From contig MZNV01002536.1 in NCBI GenBank assembly GCA_002081555.1, positions 1 through 25,917 on the forward strand: DNA of 25,917 nucleotides. Direction: 5' to 3'. A program made the position numbers and the translations under genes. The notes below the pieces were generated by a model, which saw only the letters and a program-made list of their open reading frames with translations, searched no databases and was not told where the DNA came from. Source of the DNA: Protostelium mycophagum. Lineage: Eukaryota > Evosea > Variosea > Protosteliida > Protosteliaceae. Shown piece after piece: positions 1 through 10,315 of this stretch (the first letter of the stretch is position 1; each line of letters begins with the position of its first letter).

Positions 1-172
1 CAGGGTTGAAAAGAGCCTTCCATATAAGAATCCAACCCTAAAGTATAATTGAAACACCTCTGAGCTGATGAAAATAGAAAAAAATAAATTGATCATCCTT
101 TATGGCTTGAAGAAATGATTTTTTTTATGAAAAATTATATCAAATCTGATCATAGAAAAAAAATCAAGTGAG

Positions 173-757
173 AATTCAAAGAATTTTACCTCGAAACATT
201 TTTTTCCCGGATTTTTAAGACACGAAATCGCAAAAAAAATTGCGAGGGAAGAAAACATCGGGTCACAATTCATGAGATGGATCGCCAGGCACAAAGAAGA
301 CAAATCAATCACTGGTATTATAAAAAGGTAAGAATACAGATCATGTGTCTGATTGAAAGTAGAAGGGAACATCATTCAACACTTACGTGTCAATCTGTGT
401 GATGATGAAGAACATCGTGATCGCCTGCTCATTGTGGACAAATCAGATGTGCCTGATGGAAATACAAAGCAAATTCAAAGAATTTTACCTCGAAACATTT
501 TTTTCCCGGATTTTTAAGACACGAAATCGCAAAAAAAATTGCGAGGGAAGAAAACATCGGGTCACAATTCATGAGATGGATCGCCAGGCACAAAGAAGAC
601 AAATCAATCACTGGTATTATAGAAAGGTAAGAATACAGATAATGTGTCTGATTGAAAGTAAAAGGGAACATCATTCAACACTTATGCTGTCAATCTGCGT
701 GATGATAAAGAACATTGTGATCACCAACTCATTATGAACAAATCAGATGTGCCTGAC
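173..757 (+). repeat. Tandem direct duplication, unit about 285-300 bp
   Basis: Two nearly identical copies lie head to tail: about 173-457 and 472-757, with an offset of 299-300 bases. Both contain the block from AATTCAAAGAATTTTACC through the donor-like GTAAGAATACAG to AAATCAGATGTGCCTGA. They differ by scattered substitutions and one indel near 386/685. The join reads GAAATACAAAGC, and the same word recurs at 823-834 after the second copy, which could mark the recombination point. The similarity suggests a fairly recent duplication. Confidence 0.85.
173..757 (+). pseudogene. Duplicated exon-like fragments of an unidentified gene
   Basis: Each repeat copy holds two protein-like stretches. 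One is read around 222-328 (and 521-627) as a basic, helical segment with KKIAREENIG and FMRWIARHKEDK. The second lies just after a GTAAGA-type donor, with NLCDDEEHRDR in copy 1 and NLRDDKEHCDH in copy 2, both ending in KSDVPD. The two stretches cannot be joined in phase with the visible splice sites in either copy, and a one-base indel sets the copies apart. I therefore read this as decayed duplicated exons rather than a working gene. The family is not recognised. A true gene with unusual introns remains possible. Confidence 0.35.
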
Positions 758-764
758 AGTAAGT

Positions 765-911
765 ATGGATGAGAGAGGATATGAATTTAGCATATTTTCT
801 AACCAAAAGAAAGAGCACATAATGAAATACAAAGCTCAAATGCTGGATTATTTCTTGCAATACCTCCCAAAGCAGCAATATCATTTACAAGGAAGAACTG
901 ATTGTTCTTGA
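765..911 (+). CDS. Possible exon or small ORF, 48 aa
   Basis: An open frame starting at ATG 765 gives a protein-like sequence beginning MDERGYEFSIF, with KYKAQMLDYFLQYLPKQQ in the middle, and ends in three near-consecutive stops from 909. It sits directly after the second repeat copy, next to a GTAAGT donor-like site at 759. It may be the 3' exon of the duplicated gene fragments or a stand-alone small ORF. No family is recognised and no upstream exon can be joined in phase. Confidence 0.3.
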   Translation: MDERGYEFSIFSNQKKEHIMKYKAQMLDYFLQYLPKQQYHLQGRTDCS

Positions 912-1243
912 TGATGACATGTATGCTGCCATCTTGACGGTATATAATAAAACAACTAAATTCCATTGACGTCTTTATTGTTATCTTCAATTTTGTTTAC
1001 CACAAATCTGACAGATCTGGCATCGGTGTCATAGGAACGAGTCATTGTCAATTGCGGTCGGAAGTGTCTCAGAATTGCGCAAATGTTGACGAATGGTATT
1101 GCGCGGTGGACTCAAATTCCCACTTGCGGGTAAGAACACACGTTAGTTATTGCAAATTTTAAGCTGTTGCTATGGACTTAACGTGTTGCTACCGGGAATT
1201 TGAAACCGGCAATATTGAATTTAGAAGAAACAACATCATTGTG
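912..1243. other. Intergenic region upstream of the beta-helix protein
   Basis: About 330 bases without a convincing gene. It presumably holds the promoter and 5' leader of the gene starting at 1244. I see no clear TATA box. An upstream in-frame ATG at 1172 would extend the protein by 24 residues but would place a Cys/Arg-rich stretch before the signal peptide, so I prefer the later start. Confidence 0.4.
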
Positions 1244-3709
1244 ATGTTGCCCATCCTCTTGATTTGCCTCTTTGCAGCGTCTTTTGCAGCACCCGCCACA
1301 ATCTTTGTCAACACAGGCGTTGGTTCAGACAGTCCTTCTTGTGGAAGCAACACAACAGTGGCCTGCAAAAGTCTCTCTTACAGTGCAAGTGTCGCGCAAG
1401 CCACTGTCAGCTCAGAAGGTTACCATTTTCTGATCACTGGCGATGTCCAAGGTGAAATTAGATTTCTGTAATGTGATCTGATAATGTGCAGATGAAAAGG
1501 TGGATTTCCTGAACTTAACTGGTGGAGTTACTGTCAAACCTTCCTTACAAGACACTGTCCGATTCAACAATAGTCACTTGATTGCTAATAGTGAGATGAT
1601 TGGAACAGTAATCTCTCCTCTTTGCTGATCAAATTAGTTTTACGGCTGGAGAACTTGTCATTTTTCAGCTCAGAAGTCGAAGTCCAGAATGAATCCATCT
1701 TCCACACTCTCAACTTCACCGACTCCCGCGTCAAACAACTCGGGTAAAGATGATTGGTCAGAAGAGAGCTGATTTCATCAGACACACCCATGAAAACAAC
1801 TTTGTCAACCAGTACCGCTCAAGAGGCTGGGATATCACTGTTTGTATGGGCTGCAAGGTCACCCTCTTTCAGGTCGTCTACACAAACAGCACCAGTTCCT
1901 TCAACGTGTCAGGCGCTGCTCTTCACATCAACCATACTTCTTTTGAGAACAACAACATCATGCCAAATGGAGGAGCTCTAAACTACAGCGTCGTCCATCT
2001 GAAACTTGTTGACAGCGTCACAATTGACTCCTCGGAATTCAAAAGTAACTCTGCCGCAGGAAATGGAGGGGCCATCACCGTCGAGACCTCCTTGTTGGAG
2101 CACTCAGCTTGGCTGAATGTGAGATATGGGCCTCTACAACGAGGCATTTATTGAAATGAAATAGATCTCCAGGACAACATTCTCCCACAATTCTGCTGGC
2201 CTCTCTGGTGGCGCGATATATGCACCATATATCAGAGTGCTTCTTAGTGAGGTGATCACCTCGATGTGAAACCATGCTGACAACACAGGTGCGTGCGCTG
2301 AACAACACAGCTGGTTTAGACGCCGGATTTCTGATGGCTTCTGGTGAATCTTCCGAGTGGGGAGTTGTTGACGCTTTTTTCAACAAGGCAGGAAGGTGAA
2401 ATTTCGTTGGAATTTCAGTGAAATCTCTGATCTCAACAGGGACGGGGGAGCTATATATTTCACATACAAACCAAGCGGTGATCTCGGTCTCTTAGTGTTG
2501 GGCAACAATGAAGCAGGAAGAGACGGTCAGTTTTGTCGGTTTGAATGGAAGACACGCTCACATTGTTCAGGAGGAGGTCTTTATACAGACATCTTTAGTG
2601 TCTTCAATGTCAGTAAATCGGTGTTTATACTGAACAATAAGGCTGGACGAGATGGGGGAGGTGCGTGCTTGCGAAAGTCCGAATTTCAATGACGTTCTTC
2701 AGGAATTTATTCCGACACTTTTATTCAACTGAGATTGCACAATCATGCTGCAACAGTAAGTGTAAATGAAAATACAAATAACAATATTTACTGCTCCAGG
2801 TCATCGTGGAGAACAATGTTGCCCTTGGTAACGGGGGAGGAATTTGTGGTGGTCTGGAGACCAATGTATTTGATTCCTTCGGTTACAAGGTGAAGATTCG
2901 CAACAACAAAGCCTCCCAGGGTGCAGGTATCTTTACATAGGAAATTTCAAAGAAATCTCATACATCTTGCAGGGGCTTACTTGAAAGAAAATAGCAGACT
3001 GGTGGGTGCTGCTGTGTCTTATAATGAGGCTATCAAATATGGAGGAGCTGTATATTTCCACAATATGAGGGAGAAAGGGGCTTTGAGGAATCTTCAGGTG
3101 AGATTCCCAGAAAATCTGGTGAAATATCAATGAAAATTCAAGATTGAAGACAACTTCGCTGTTGCTGGGGGGGGCGTGTACATTGACTCAGTGTCATCTG
3201 AGTGGTCAAATAACAGATTCGAAAATGTCATGGTACGTAAATTGAAATTTATGGGAGATTTCAAATCTTGACTCACAAACCCAGATCCAAAGGAATAACC
3301 AGAGCCAAGGAAGTCAGTTCCATTATGAAACTGATTTTTTTTTGTACGTGGCTCCTAAAGACTGCTCCTCCGTGAAGAAATGCTCTGACTGCACACAAGG
3401 CCTGTGTGTGGCTCTCAACTCAACAGATGCACAGTGTTTTTATGTGAAGTCTTGCTCCAGTAACCAATTCTGTGGGGCCGATGACACACACCAACTCACG
3501 TGTCTCTCCAAGAATGAGAAAACAACAGGGGGTGGGAAGATGAGAAGAAAAAGGAAAGACAAATGACTCGTTCAGGAGGACTCTTAAAATATACCATTGC
3601 GGCCGTTGTGGTCGGGGCAACAGCTGGAGTCCTGCTTTTGGCTGCTGCCGGATTCTTCGGGTACAGATTCTGGCAAAAGAGAAGGGCTCAGTACCAGACA
3701 ATTCAATAA
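1244..3709 (+). CDS. Type I membrane protein with Pmp-like GGA(I/V)/NN beta-helix repeats
   Basis: A cell-surface protein of about 600 residues in some 14 exons with 37-50 nt introns (for example 1452-1491 and 1591-1637). ATG 1244 is chosen because it opens directly onto a signal peptide, MLPILLICLFAASFAAP. The ectodomain carries at least nine repeats in which an N-rich turn (FxxN, NNxA) precedes GGA(I/L/V) or GGG: around 1945-1980, 2040-2075, 2190-2220, 2445-2460, 2560-2580, 2635-2660, 2815-2850, 3015-3055 and 3150-3180. This is the signature of chlamydial-type polymorphic outer membrane proteins and related right-handed beta-helices, also known from amoebae. A Cys-rich segment (about 3355-3505, several CxxC pairs) precedes a single membrane helix, YTIAAVVVGATAGVLLLAAA, and a short basic tail. 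The ligand is unknown; adhesion is inference. Its stop codon lies inside an AATAAA. The next gene downstream is also a surface protein. Confidence 0.75.
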
Positions 3710-3710
3710 A
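3705..3710 (+). promoter_or_regulatory. Poly(A) signal AATAAA overlapping the stop codon
   Basis: AATAAA at 3705-3710 contains the TAA stop (3707-3709) of the beta-helix gene, so the 3' UTR should be only about 15-30 nt. The next start codon is 179 bases further on. Confidence 0.6.
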
Positions 3711-3888
3711 ATGAAGAACTCTGGCTTCTAATGTCTTTGTACAAGGGGAGGTTGTGAAAGTCATATAATTGAAGAGGATATCACGATACCAGAGGAAGGT
3801 GAAGAGTTCGTCCTCTGAAACAGACGGTACTTCCGGCTTTGCCGCGGAAATTGCAATCCACAATTCCTGTTGTTTCAACGGTGATCTC

Positions 3889-6800
3889 ATGGACAAGACA
3901 CGGTGGAGGATGTTGATTATCCTCCTCTATATTCTGTCGTTCATAACAAATATTAATGGAGAGGATGGCAATCCGACATTACAAGGTGAGTGATTCTTTA
4001 CGTCCTAATTTAACAATTCGAGTGAGGCCAACAAGGACCATGTGGTTAGGGGGTAATTTCATTCAAAGTACCAAGAGTGGCGTTATGAGGGTGAGATCAG
4101 TTTGAATGATTGAAGTGCTCAACCAATTCAGCTTGATGAAACTGGACAAAATATGCCGATTGATAGTACTCATTCGCCAAAAGCAGCTGGAATTGTAAAT
4201 AATGTTCTGACTATTGGGGACTTGGTCATATTTTCGGGTCAATATGATGATTTTCTTCTCATTTTGCTAAAGATAAAAAGGTGATTTTGTAGGCGTCAAT
4301 AAGACAAAGGCATCGAAAGTTGCTATTTATAATGCAACGAAAGAGGCTTATATTCCTCCGGATGAATCTGGCAGGGTAGGTTTTCAACTTCTCAACTTCT
4401 CAACTGCAAAAATGATCGAAAATGATCAAAATTGATGAAGATCAAACTGATTCATTGCTAGATCTTGATCGGCTCTGTAAACACCACCTCATCCAAAGGG
4501 GGTGTGGTCATTTTGGCGGGAAATTTCAATCAATACGGCAAAGTCCCCGTGTATGGCAGCGCTGTACAGTTGGATTTGGAGGGAAATCTCGTCAAGGCAT
4601 TAGAGCCTCACAATCTTGAGTGTTCGTCTGTGGAATGGACACACGTGGATCTCACACAGGATTCAACACCGAGTGACTACGAATTATTTCTCGTCGGAAA
4701 TTGTTACAAGTGAGTCCAGATTTCTAGAAGTTTCGAGGCGAATGACGTCATCAGAATCAAGAATTCTCATCACGATGAAACATTTTTATTGAGATGAAAA
4801 GATTTTTATTGAGATGAAACTGCTTCATTGAACAAACAACACACGATTTTATTGAGATGAAACGGTTTTATTGAGATGAAACTGGGTTTATTCAGATGAA
4901 ATTTGTTTTATTGAGATGAAACAGTGCGAAGGCCCAAAACGGTTATGTCAGAACGCCAATCTTAGCCAAGTATGCATATCAAGAAGGAGGCATTGGTCTA
5001 TGGTCAGAGATCTTCCACCCGGACCACCCCAGCCATTATTTTTACACCGTTGTAGCGACAGGATCTTATCTGTACATAGGAGGGTAAGCATTTTTGACTC
5101 GTTGTAGATGCGAAAGAAATTTTCCGTTTGTGAAGAAATAGCTTTGATTTTGTAAACTTTTATTCTTTTCAATTTAAATTTTAAATAATTTTTTATTGCG
5201 GCAAGGCCCATCAATGGCCTCATAACCATCGTAGACAAACAACATTAAATCTATCAAATACTTAAATCAAAATTTTATTGTTGTGACATCACGCCATAAA
5301 ATCACGACAGTTGTAGATTGAATATTTCAGATTTTTCGACCAGATAAACGGGGCACCTTACAACGGTTTCGCGCGGTATGACATCTCCACGAGCAAGTGG
5401 AGTCCCTGTGGGTGGAGGACAAATCCGTTCTGGGATGTGGCAGTTGTAGAGGCGATATTAGTACATGGGGATTACGTGTACATAGGAGGTATGTCTTGTT
5501 GTAGATTCAACAATTCAAGAATGAGGAAAATGATTTTACACTCCATGAACTTAGGAATTATTTCGTGATATTGTGTATATACAAAAGTCACGTGACGAGA
5601 TGATCACGTGACCCATCTACAACGAGATAAATGAATGGAACAGGATCATTCACAGTTAATGTGGACGGTGTTGACGTGTACAATCTGGTTGTGCAAAGAA
5701 CTTCATCAGAGGAATTCAACAGTATCGGATCTCCTGACTTTTACACCAAAAATACCGTTAAAGGTATTTAATTTCAAAAATAAATTTTATGATTTTAAAA
5801 AATTCAAATTTGAGATATTTCTGGGAAATTTCTGGGAAGATTCTGAGATTTTTTGACAGGTTTGAAATCGAAAGTGAATGGAATAAAACTTCTGAGAAAT
5901 GATTCGGAAAGCATCATGGTAATTTTTTTGTATAATGCGACCATCTACAACTCACACTTCGCTTCGTCTACAACCTTTCCCCACATTTCAATTTTAAAAT
6001 TTCTTTTTTTATACCTCGCTGACATTCGCGCCAAATTCAAAAATTTAACATTCAAAGGTGTACGGTTTTTTCGACATGATAAAGAAGGATCTCGTCACGA
6101 CAATGGTCAATGGAATCTCCATCTACAACGGGACGGGGTGGGAGGTCCTCGGTAATGACGGTCTGATTTATCCGAAGCCCTCTTTTATATACAAGGTACG
6201 TCTACAACGTTGTAAATAAGCAGGATGAGGACAATTTGTAAATTCAAAAATTGTATTTTGGCTGCGGAAGGGGGAGAGACCATTTGGTCCACTACAACGT
6301 GGCTGTCCAAAAACAGAATTTGTATTTTAGTTGCACCCGTTTTTTCACTTTGCACTTTCAAAATTCAAATTTCAAAAAGGGCGCGTCCAATGGAGAATAC
6401 ATATACGTTGTGGGACAACGTTGGGAGACGTCCGGGGAGTCGTTACTCTTCTCCCTCGGGTTCATACTTCCATCAAGATATCACATTGAGACAAAGACGT
6501 GGCAATTTTTGGCGCCAGAAGACAAGAGGGGGTTCTACACTACGGGTGGGTGATTGCGTTGTAGATGGTCGACATAGGAAAATATTTCAATATTAAATTG
6601 TACATTTTTGACAGGTCCGGATTATTCAAACATACCCACAATATTTCCATATCTGACATCTCCGGACATTATTTTGACGTTTTTGACAGGCATAATGTCA
6701 GCCATCACCCAAAATGGAGACGATTTTTACTTCGGTGGAGACTTCGCCGACATGGGCCCACCGGAAAGTCACGGATCTTTTAATTTAATCAAATACAACG

Positions 6801-9800
6801 CTGTAAACGACACCTGGTCCGCCATGGGCCGTCACGGCCTGATGAACGGAACTGTTAACGCGATATATCCTATAAACAGGGACGAGGTGGGGGGAAAACT
6901 CGGATGTTTTTGGATGGTCGTCTACAATGGGTGATGACGTCATCACAAGATCGGGGGTGATGCTGGTGCGACTTGTCTGAAATCTGCGACAAAGTCGCAG
7001 AAAAAAAATTGTATGGATATTAGCAGAAAATTGTACAAAATCCAGATCTCATCTACACTTGATGATGTCATCAAAAGATCAGATATTTTTGAGTACTGTT
7101 GGGTGGCTCGTCTGAAATCTGCGACAAAATCGCAGAAATGAAGAAGGATTGTAGATGAGAGATGTAGGTGATTGCGGTGGGGACGTTTGCCACTCTGTAT
7201 AATTACACATCTTTACGGTCTGTGGGAAGGTACGTCTACAACGAGACATTTTCATTATTTAAAACTGAATATTGCAGATGGAACAATTTGTTACAGAAAT
7301 GGGACAATATGGGGGGAGGTGTCAAAGTGAAGGTGAAATTTTCGTGGAAAATTCAAACTCGCCATCTACAACTCTGTAGATAGATCTGAAGATTGTAGGG
7401 GACCCAGGACCTCTGTACGAGCAGCCTCAATTCAACCGCGAACTTCATCACTGCGAGTGATGCAAATGAAAAATACCTATACGTGGCGGGGATTTTTGAC
7501 GTTGCCGGGGAAACCGAGAGACAAGTACGTGACATTTTTTTGAATTAAAATACGTATTTACACAGTTGTAGAATGGTACCGGACCAGCTATCGCTAGATA
7601 TGACATATTGACAGGGAAGTGGCAGTTCCTGCCACTGAATCTGTCGACATGTGACAGAATCTCCAGCATAAAACTCAACAGCTCCATCTTATACGTAGCC
7701 GGCTCACTCCACATCTTAGGTGAATCTTCAGCGAAATTTCCCGGAATCTGATCCGAAAAAGATCACAGTTTTCCGGCACCCATCCAGGCCCAGGGACACG
7801 ACCCGCAGCTAATTTTAGCCTATGACTTGAAGAATTTTCGCTGGATTTTCGAGAAGAACACGTCTGTTTATTGCTCTGACGGCCCGTCAAGAATCAATTC
7901 GATGAGAATTGTGAGAGATTTAGAAGGCAACTTGTTACTTGCAGTCGTTGGGAAGGTCAGTCTACAACTCGATCTCAATGATTAGAGTTTTATTGGATTG
8001 AAACTTTTAATCCTTCGAATTCACGATTGAAATTACACAGTTTACGATTATAGACAAGTTGGTGCACAACGTCTTTACCGTTGGGTGGAATGGTAATATA
8101 GACAGTATGACAGACTGGGGCCCAAATGATCCTCCAAAGAACGGTGGATGCAACTCTGCAGACGCCAGTGAGATATTCACCATTAGTTCAGATTCCCTCA
8201 GCTGTAAGTCTACACTTTCAAAACAAGAGACCTCATCTACAACGGTGCAAGAATTTCCCGCCAAAATTCTGAATTCGACAGATGACGTCACCATCGCCGG
8301 ATTTTATCTGAATTCCGGATCTTCATCATCTGTCATGTTGCCATACCGACAATGGAGCTGGAGATCCCGGCAATGGGCTTTCCCAAAGAACATAGAGGTC
8401 AAAGATTGGTGAGATCTGTGCTTCTCCAAAAAGTTGAAAATCTTTAGGCACGGAACCATCAGGGCCATTACGAACTCTATTATAATTCAACATGCCGTCC
8501 CCGTTTCGTATAGCGATGACATAAGACGTAAGACTTCGTTTTGTGTGGACAAATCATCTTGTAATCCGGGAGGCAAAGTCCTGTTGATGTCTGCAGCTTC
8601 GCTGCAAGCATGCACCACGTGGTGCCTTTTTGCTGGTGTAAAAACAGTCAAAAGCAATACACTTTGAAATTTTGGCGGTTACGGTAACTACCGTGAGCCG
8701 ACTGCCACTAATGCTCCGAAGTGCCAAGCACGGTTAAGATCGCGGTTATAACCGTGCGCCAGCTACTAATTGGCAAAAATCATAGTGATTTGTTCAACAC
8801 TGCGTTGTAGATCATCAAAAAGACACTGAATATATGCAGAGAAACTGGAGGTTCTGCTCGCGGTATCGGTGGGGTTGTTGTTTGTTACCATCATGGTGGC
8901 CGCTTTTGTGACACATAAGGCCTTGTCCATCAGGAGGAGATATGAAAGGGGGGTCAGCAGCCCGGATGGCGGTATTGTCTCGGAATTTTCCTGGAATTTT
9001 CGGGTGTTGAGAACCTGACGAGTTGTAGATTTGATGGATTACGAGGATCTACAAGTCATCAATGATCCAGCTGATGTCAGTATCTCATTCCATCACCACT
9101 TTTCTCATTCCGATGCGACCGTTTTCATTTCAATATCACCCCTCTCATTTCAATACGACCAGAAACTTTTCTCAGATCTTTCAGATTCAACTTGAATGGG
9201 GTCTAGAAGGTGACTCTGAATACTGCAAAGGGCAGTGGCGGGGCATGCCTGTGTATGTTTGTGTAAAGAGTATAGTCCATTGCGAACAAAACAATCAACA
9301 AGCCTTTTCGGAGTTCATCGTCCACATGGAGAAATTGGCGTGAGTAGTCTCTACACCGTTGTAGATGAGAACTTATGGAGATTTCAGGACTTTACGTCAC
9401 GCCAGTGTGTTGAGATATCTCGGCATCTCGTTCACGGATGACAGCGAAGTGATCATGATATCAGAAGATGCTAAATTTGGAACTGTGCGAGATTACATGA
9501 CAACGGCCAACATGGAACATGCTATGAGACTCTCAGTCCTCTATGACGTGGCAGAAGGGTTAAGATATATACACTCCAAGGGGGTTTTCCATGGCAACCT
9601 GAACTTGGGGGTAATTTTTCCAGAAAATAGTGTGGAGTTTTGTGGCATGAAATCTTCAAGTTGAAAATATAAACAGCGAAGATCTTAATCCATGAGATCA
9701 AAAGATTCTAAATCTCTTATGCCAAGTCTTATTTGTATGAGATCTAAAAATAGCAATTGACTCGTTGTAGACGATTGTACTGGGACCAAACCGACGAGCC

Positions 9801-10276
9801 AAACTCGCTTTCCCTGGACTTTTCATGTCGATCCAATACTTATCGTCTGAATCTGAGCACAAAGCCGAAGATGCGGGTCTGATTTTGATCATCTACAACG
9901 ATGGTATTGATTTCGGGCAGTTTTCTTCGGCCCAGAGATTTTTGACGGGACACTATCAGAAGAGAGTGACGTGTACAGTTTTGGGGTCCTCACAGTACAA
10001 CTGTGGGCGTCATTAGAGCCTTCAGAAGTCTCAGCCGTTGTACAAGAAGTAATTCACTTTTGTTGAGCAGTTTCTGGTTGCTGAAGTAAACAGATCATCG
10101 CTGGTAAGGTACCAGCAGAAGTGAAATCGCAAGTGCCAGACCACATCATCATGATGTTGCATGAATGTCTAAAGATCAGGCCGGTCCAAAGACCAGCCGC
10201 CAAAGACATCGTTTGGATGTTTAAAGAAAAGACATTGGAAGGCACAGCAGAGCGCATGTACGCCGCTTTCTCATGA
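3889..10276 (+). CDS. Receptor-like protein: Rax2/kelch-like ectodomain, membrane helix, TKL pseudokinase
   Basis: A large single-pass receptor of roughly 1,100-1,200 residues in about 25 exons. ATG 3889 begins a signal peptide (MDKTRWRMLIILLYILSF). The ectodomain to about 8520 has repeats of the Rax2/cortical-marker and kelch kind: MWLGGNF, VVILAGNF, YLYIGGFFDQING, VYGFFDM, FYFGGDFADMG, LYVAGIFD, each followed by (I/R)Y(N/D) and W..LG or W..MG elements such as GTGWEVLGNDG and WDNMGGGV. One membrane helix lies at about 8850-8910 (LAVSVGLLFVTIMVAAFV), then a basic stop-transfer RRRYERG. The cytoplasmic half is a tyrosine-kinase-like fold: VCVK keeps the ATP lysine (9266-9268), but HRD is HGN (9590-9598), DFG is FPG (9810-9818) and APE is GPE (9929-9937); DVYSFGV and RPAAKDI follow. 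Catalysis is therefore unlikely, and signalling by scaffolding is inference. One exon junction near 7730-7800 does not resolve cleanly in phase. Confidence 0.7.
4776..4924 (+). repeat. Intronic minisatellite, unit about 17 nt (TTTTATTGAGATGAAAC)
   Basis: Six or more copies of TTTTATTGAGATGAAAC, partly spaced by unrelated bases, fill the second half of the intron from about 4710 to 4924. The last copy forms the 3' splice site (GAGATGAAACAG). Related words end other introns in this window, at about 2147-2165 and 16073-16089. Confidence 0.8.
5489..5655 (+). other. Intron with inverted ATCTACAACG copies and a 9-bp stem
   Basis: This 167-nt intron of the receptor gene starts GTATGTC and ends CATTCACAG. 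It carries TGTTGTAGAT close to the donor (about 5499) and the complementary ATCTACAACG near the acceptor (5615-5624). Between them is a perfect inverted repeat, GTCACGTGA (5587-5595) and TCACGTGAC (5604-5612). Pairing of the two motif copies would bring the splice sites together; that is inference. Confidence 0.55.
6887..7167 (+). repeat. Long intron with an internal duplication and two hairpins
   Basis: The intron contains two related modules. TGATGACGTCATCACAAGATC-like sequence occurs at 6932-6952 and 7060-7080. GTCTGAAATCTGCGACAAA followed by (G/A)TCGCAGAAA occurs at 6975-7003 and 7110-7138. Each module carries a stem-loop: TCTGCGAC-AAA-GTCGCAGA at 6983-7001, and the same stem with one lost pair at 7118-7136. 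The two module offsets are 128 and 135 bases, so a tandem duplication of about 130 bp with a later small indel explains the pattern. Confidence 0.75.
8528..8839 (+). other. Long intron (312 nt) rich in hairpins
   Basis: The intron lies between the ectodomain and the transmembrane exon of the receptor (donor GTAAGAC, acceptor ATATGCAG). It contains TGCAGC-TTC-GCTGCA at 8592-8606, the perfect 14-base palindrome GCACCACGTGGTGC at 8612-8625, the terminal-repeat element at 8660-8787, and a CGTTGTAGAT copy at 8803-8812. Its length is about seven times the usual intron here, which suggests insertions. Confidence 0.7.
8660..8787. mobile_element. MITE-like element with imperfect CACT-type terminal inverted repeats
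   Basis: The left end reads CACTTTGAAATTTTGGC and the reverse complement of the right end reads CACTATGATTTTTGCC. Inside are ACGGTAACTACCGT (8681-8694, a near palindrome) and a GCACGGTTA...TAACCGTGC inverted repeat (about 8728-8757). No clear target-site duplication is seen. CACT ends recall CACTA transposons, but the element is too short to code for anything. The assignment is tentative. Confidence 0.4.
9065..9182 (+). repeat. Intron with short degenerate repeats of CTCATTYCRATR
   Basis: The intron after exon end PAD (donor GTCAGT at 9075) contains about four copies of a 20-25 nt unit built on CTCATT(C/T)CAAT followed by ACCAC or CGACC. The unit resembles the reverse complement of the ATTGARATGA word found at intron 3' ends elsewhere in the window. 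Confidence 0.5.
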
Positions 10277-10286
10277 ACAAAAGTAG

Positions 10287-10292
10287 AATAAA
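10287..10292 (+). promoter_or_regulatory. Poly(A) signal AATAAA of the receptor gene
   Basis: AATAAA starts 11 bases after the receptor stop codon (10274-10276). The cleavage site should fall close to or inside the 3' end of the convergent His-rich gene, whose stop is at 10316. Confidence 0.6.
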
Positions 10293-10315
10293 GTGTAGTG
10301 TTTATAGCCCCTTCT

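Noticed and set aside
100-375. Minus-strand open frames at 100-375 and 429-674
   Set aside because: They repeat with the tandem duplication, are Phe/Leu/Ser-rich and mirror the better plus-strand reading.
2075-2386. 103-aa minus-strand open frame
   Set aside because: It lies opposite clear beta-helix exons joined in phase by GT/AG introns.
3420-3896. 158-aa minus-strand open frame
   Set aside because: It covers the Cys-rich and membrane exons of the beta-helix gene and the start of the next gene. It has no domain and is Cys/Pro/Arg-rich as a shadow would be.
5440-5450. CAGTTGTAGAGG as a further exonic copy of the 10-mer
   Set aside because: It matches only the 7-base core (TTGTAGA) and encodes VVEA, so I did not count it among exact copies.
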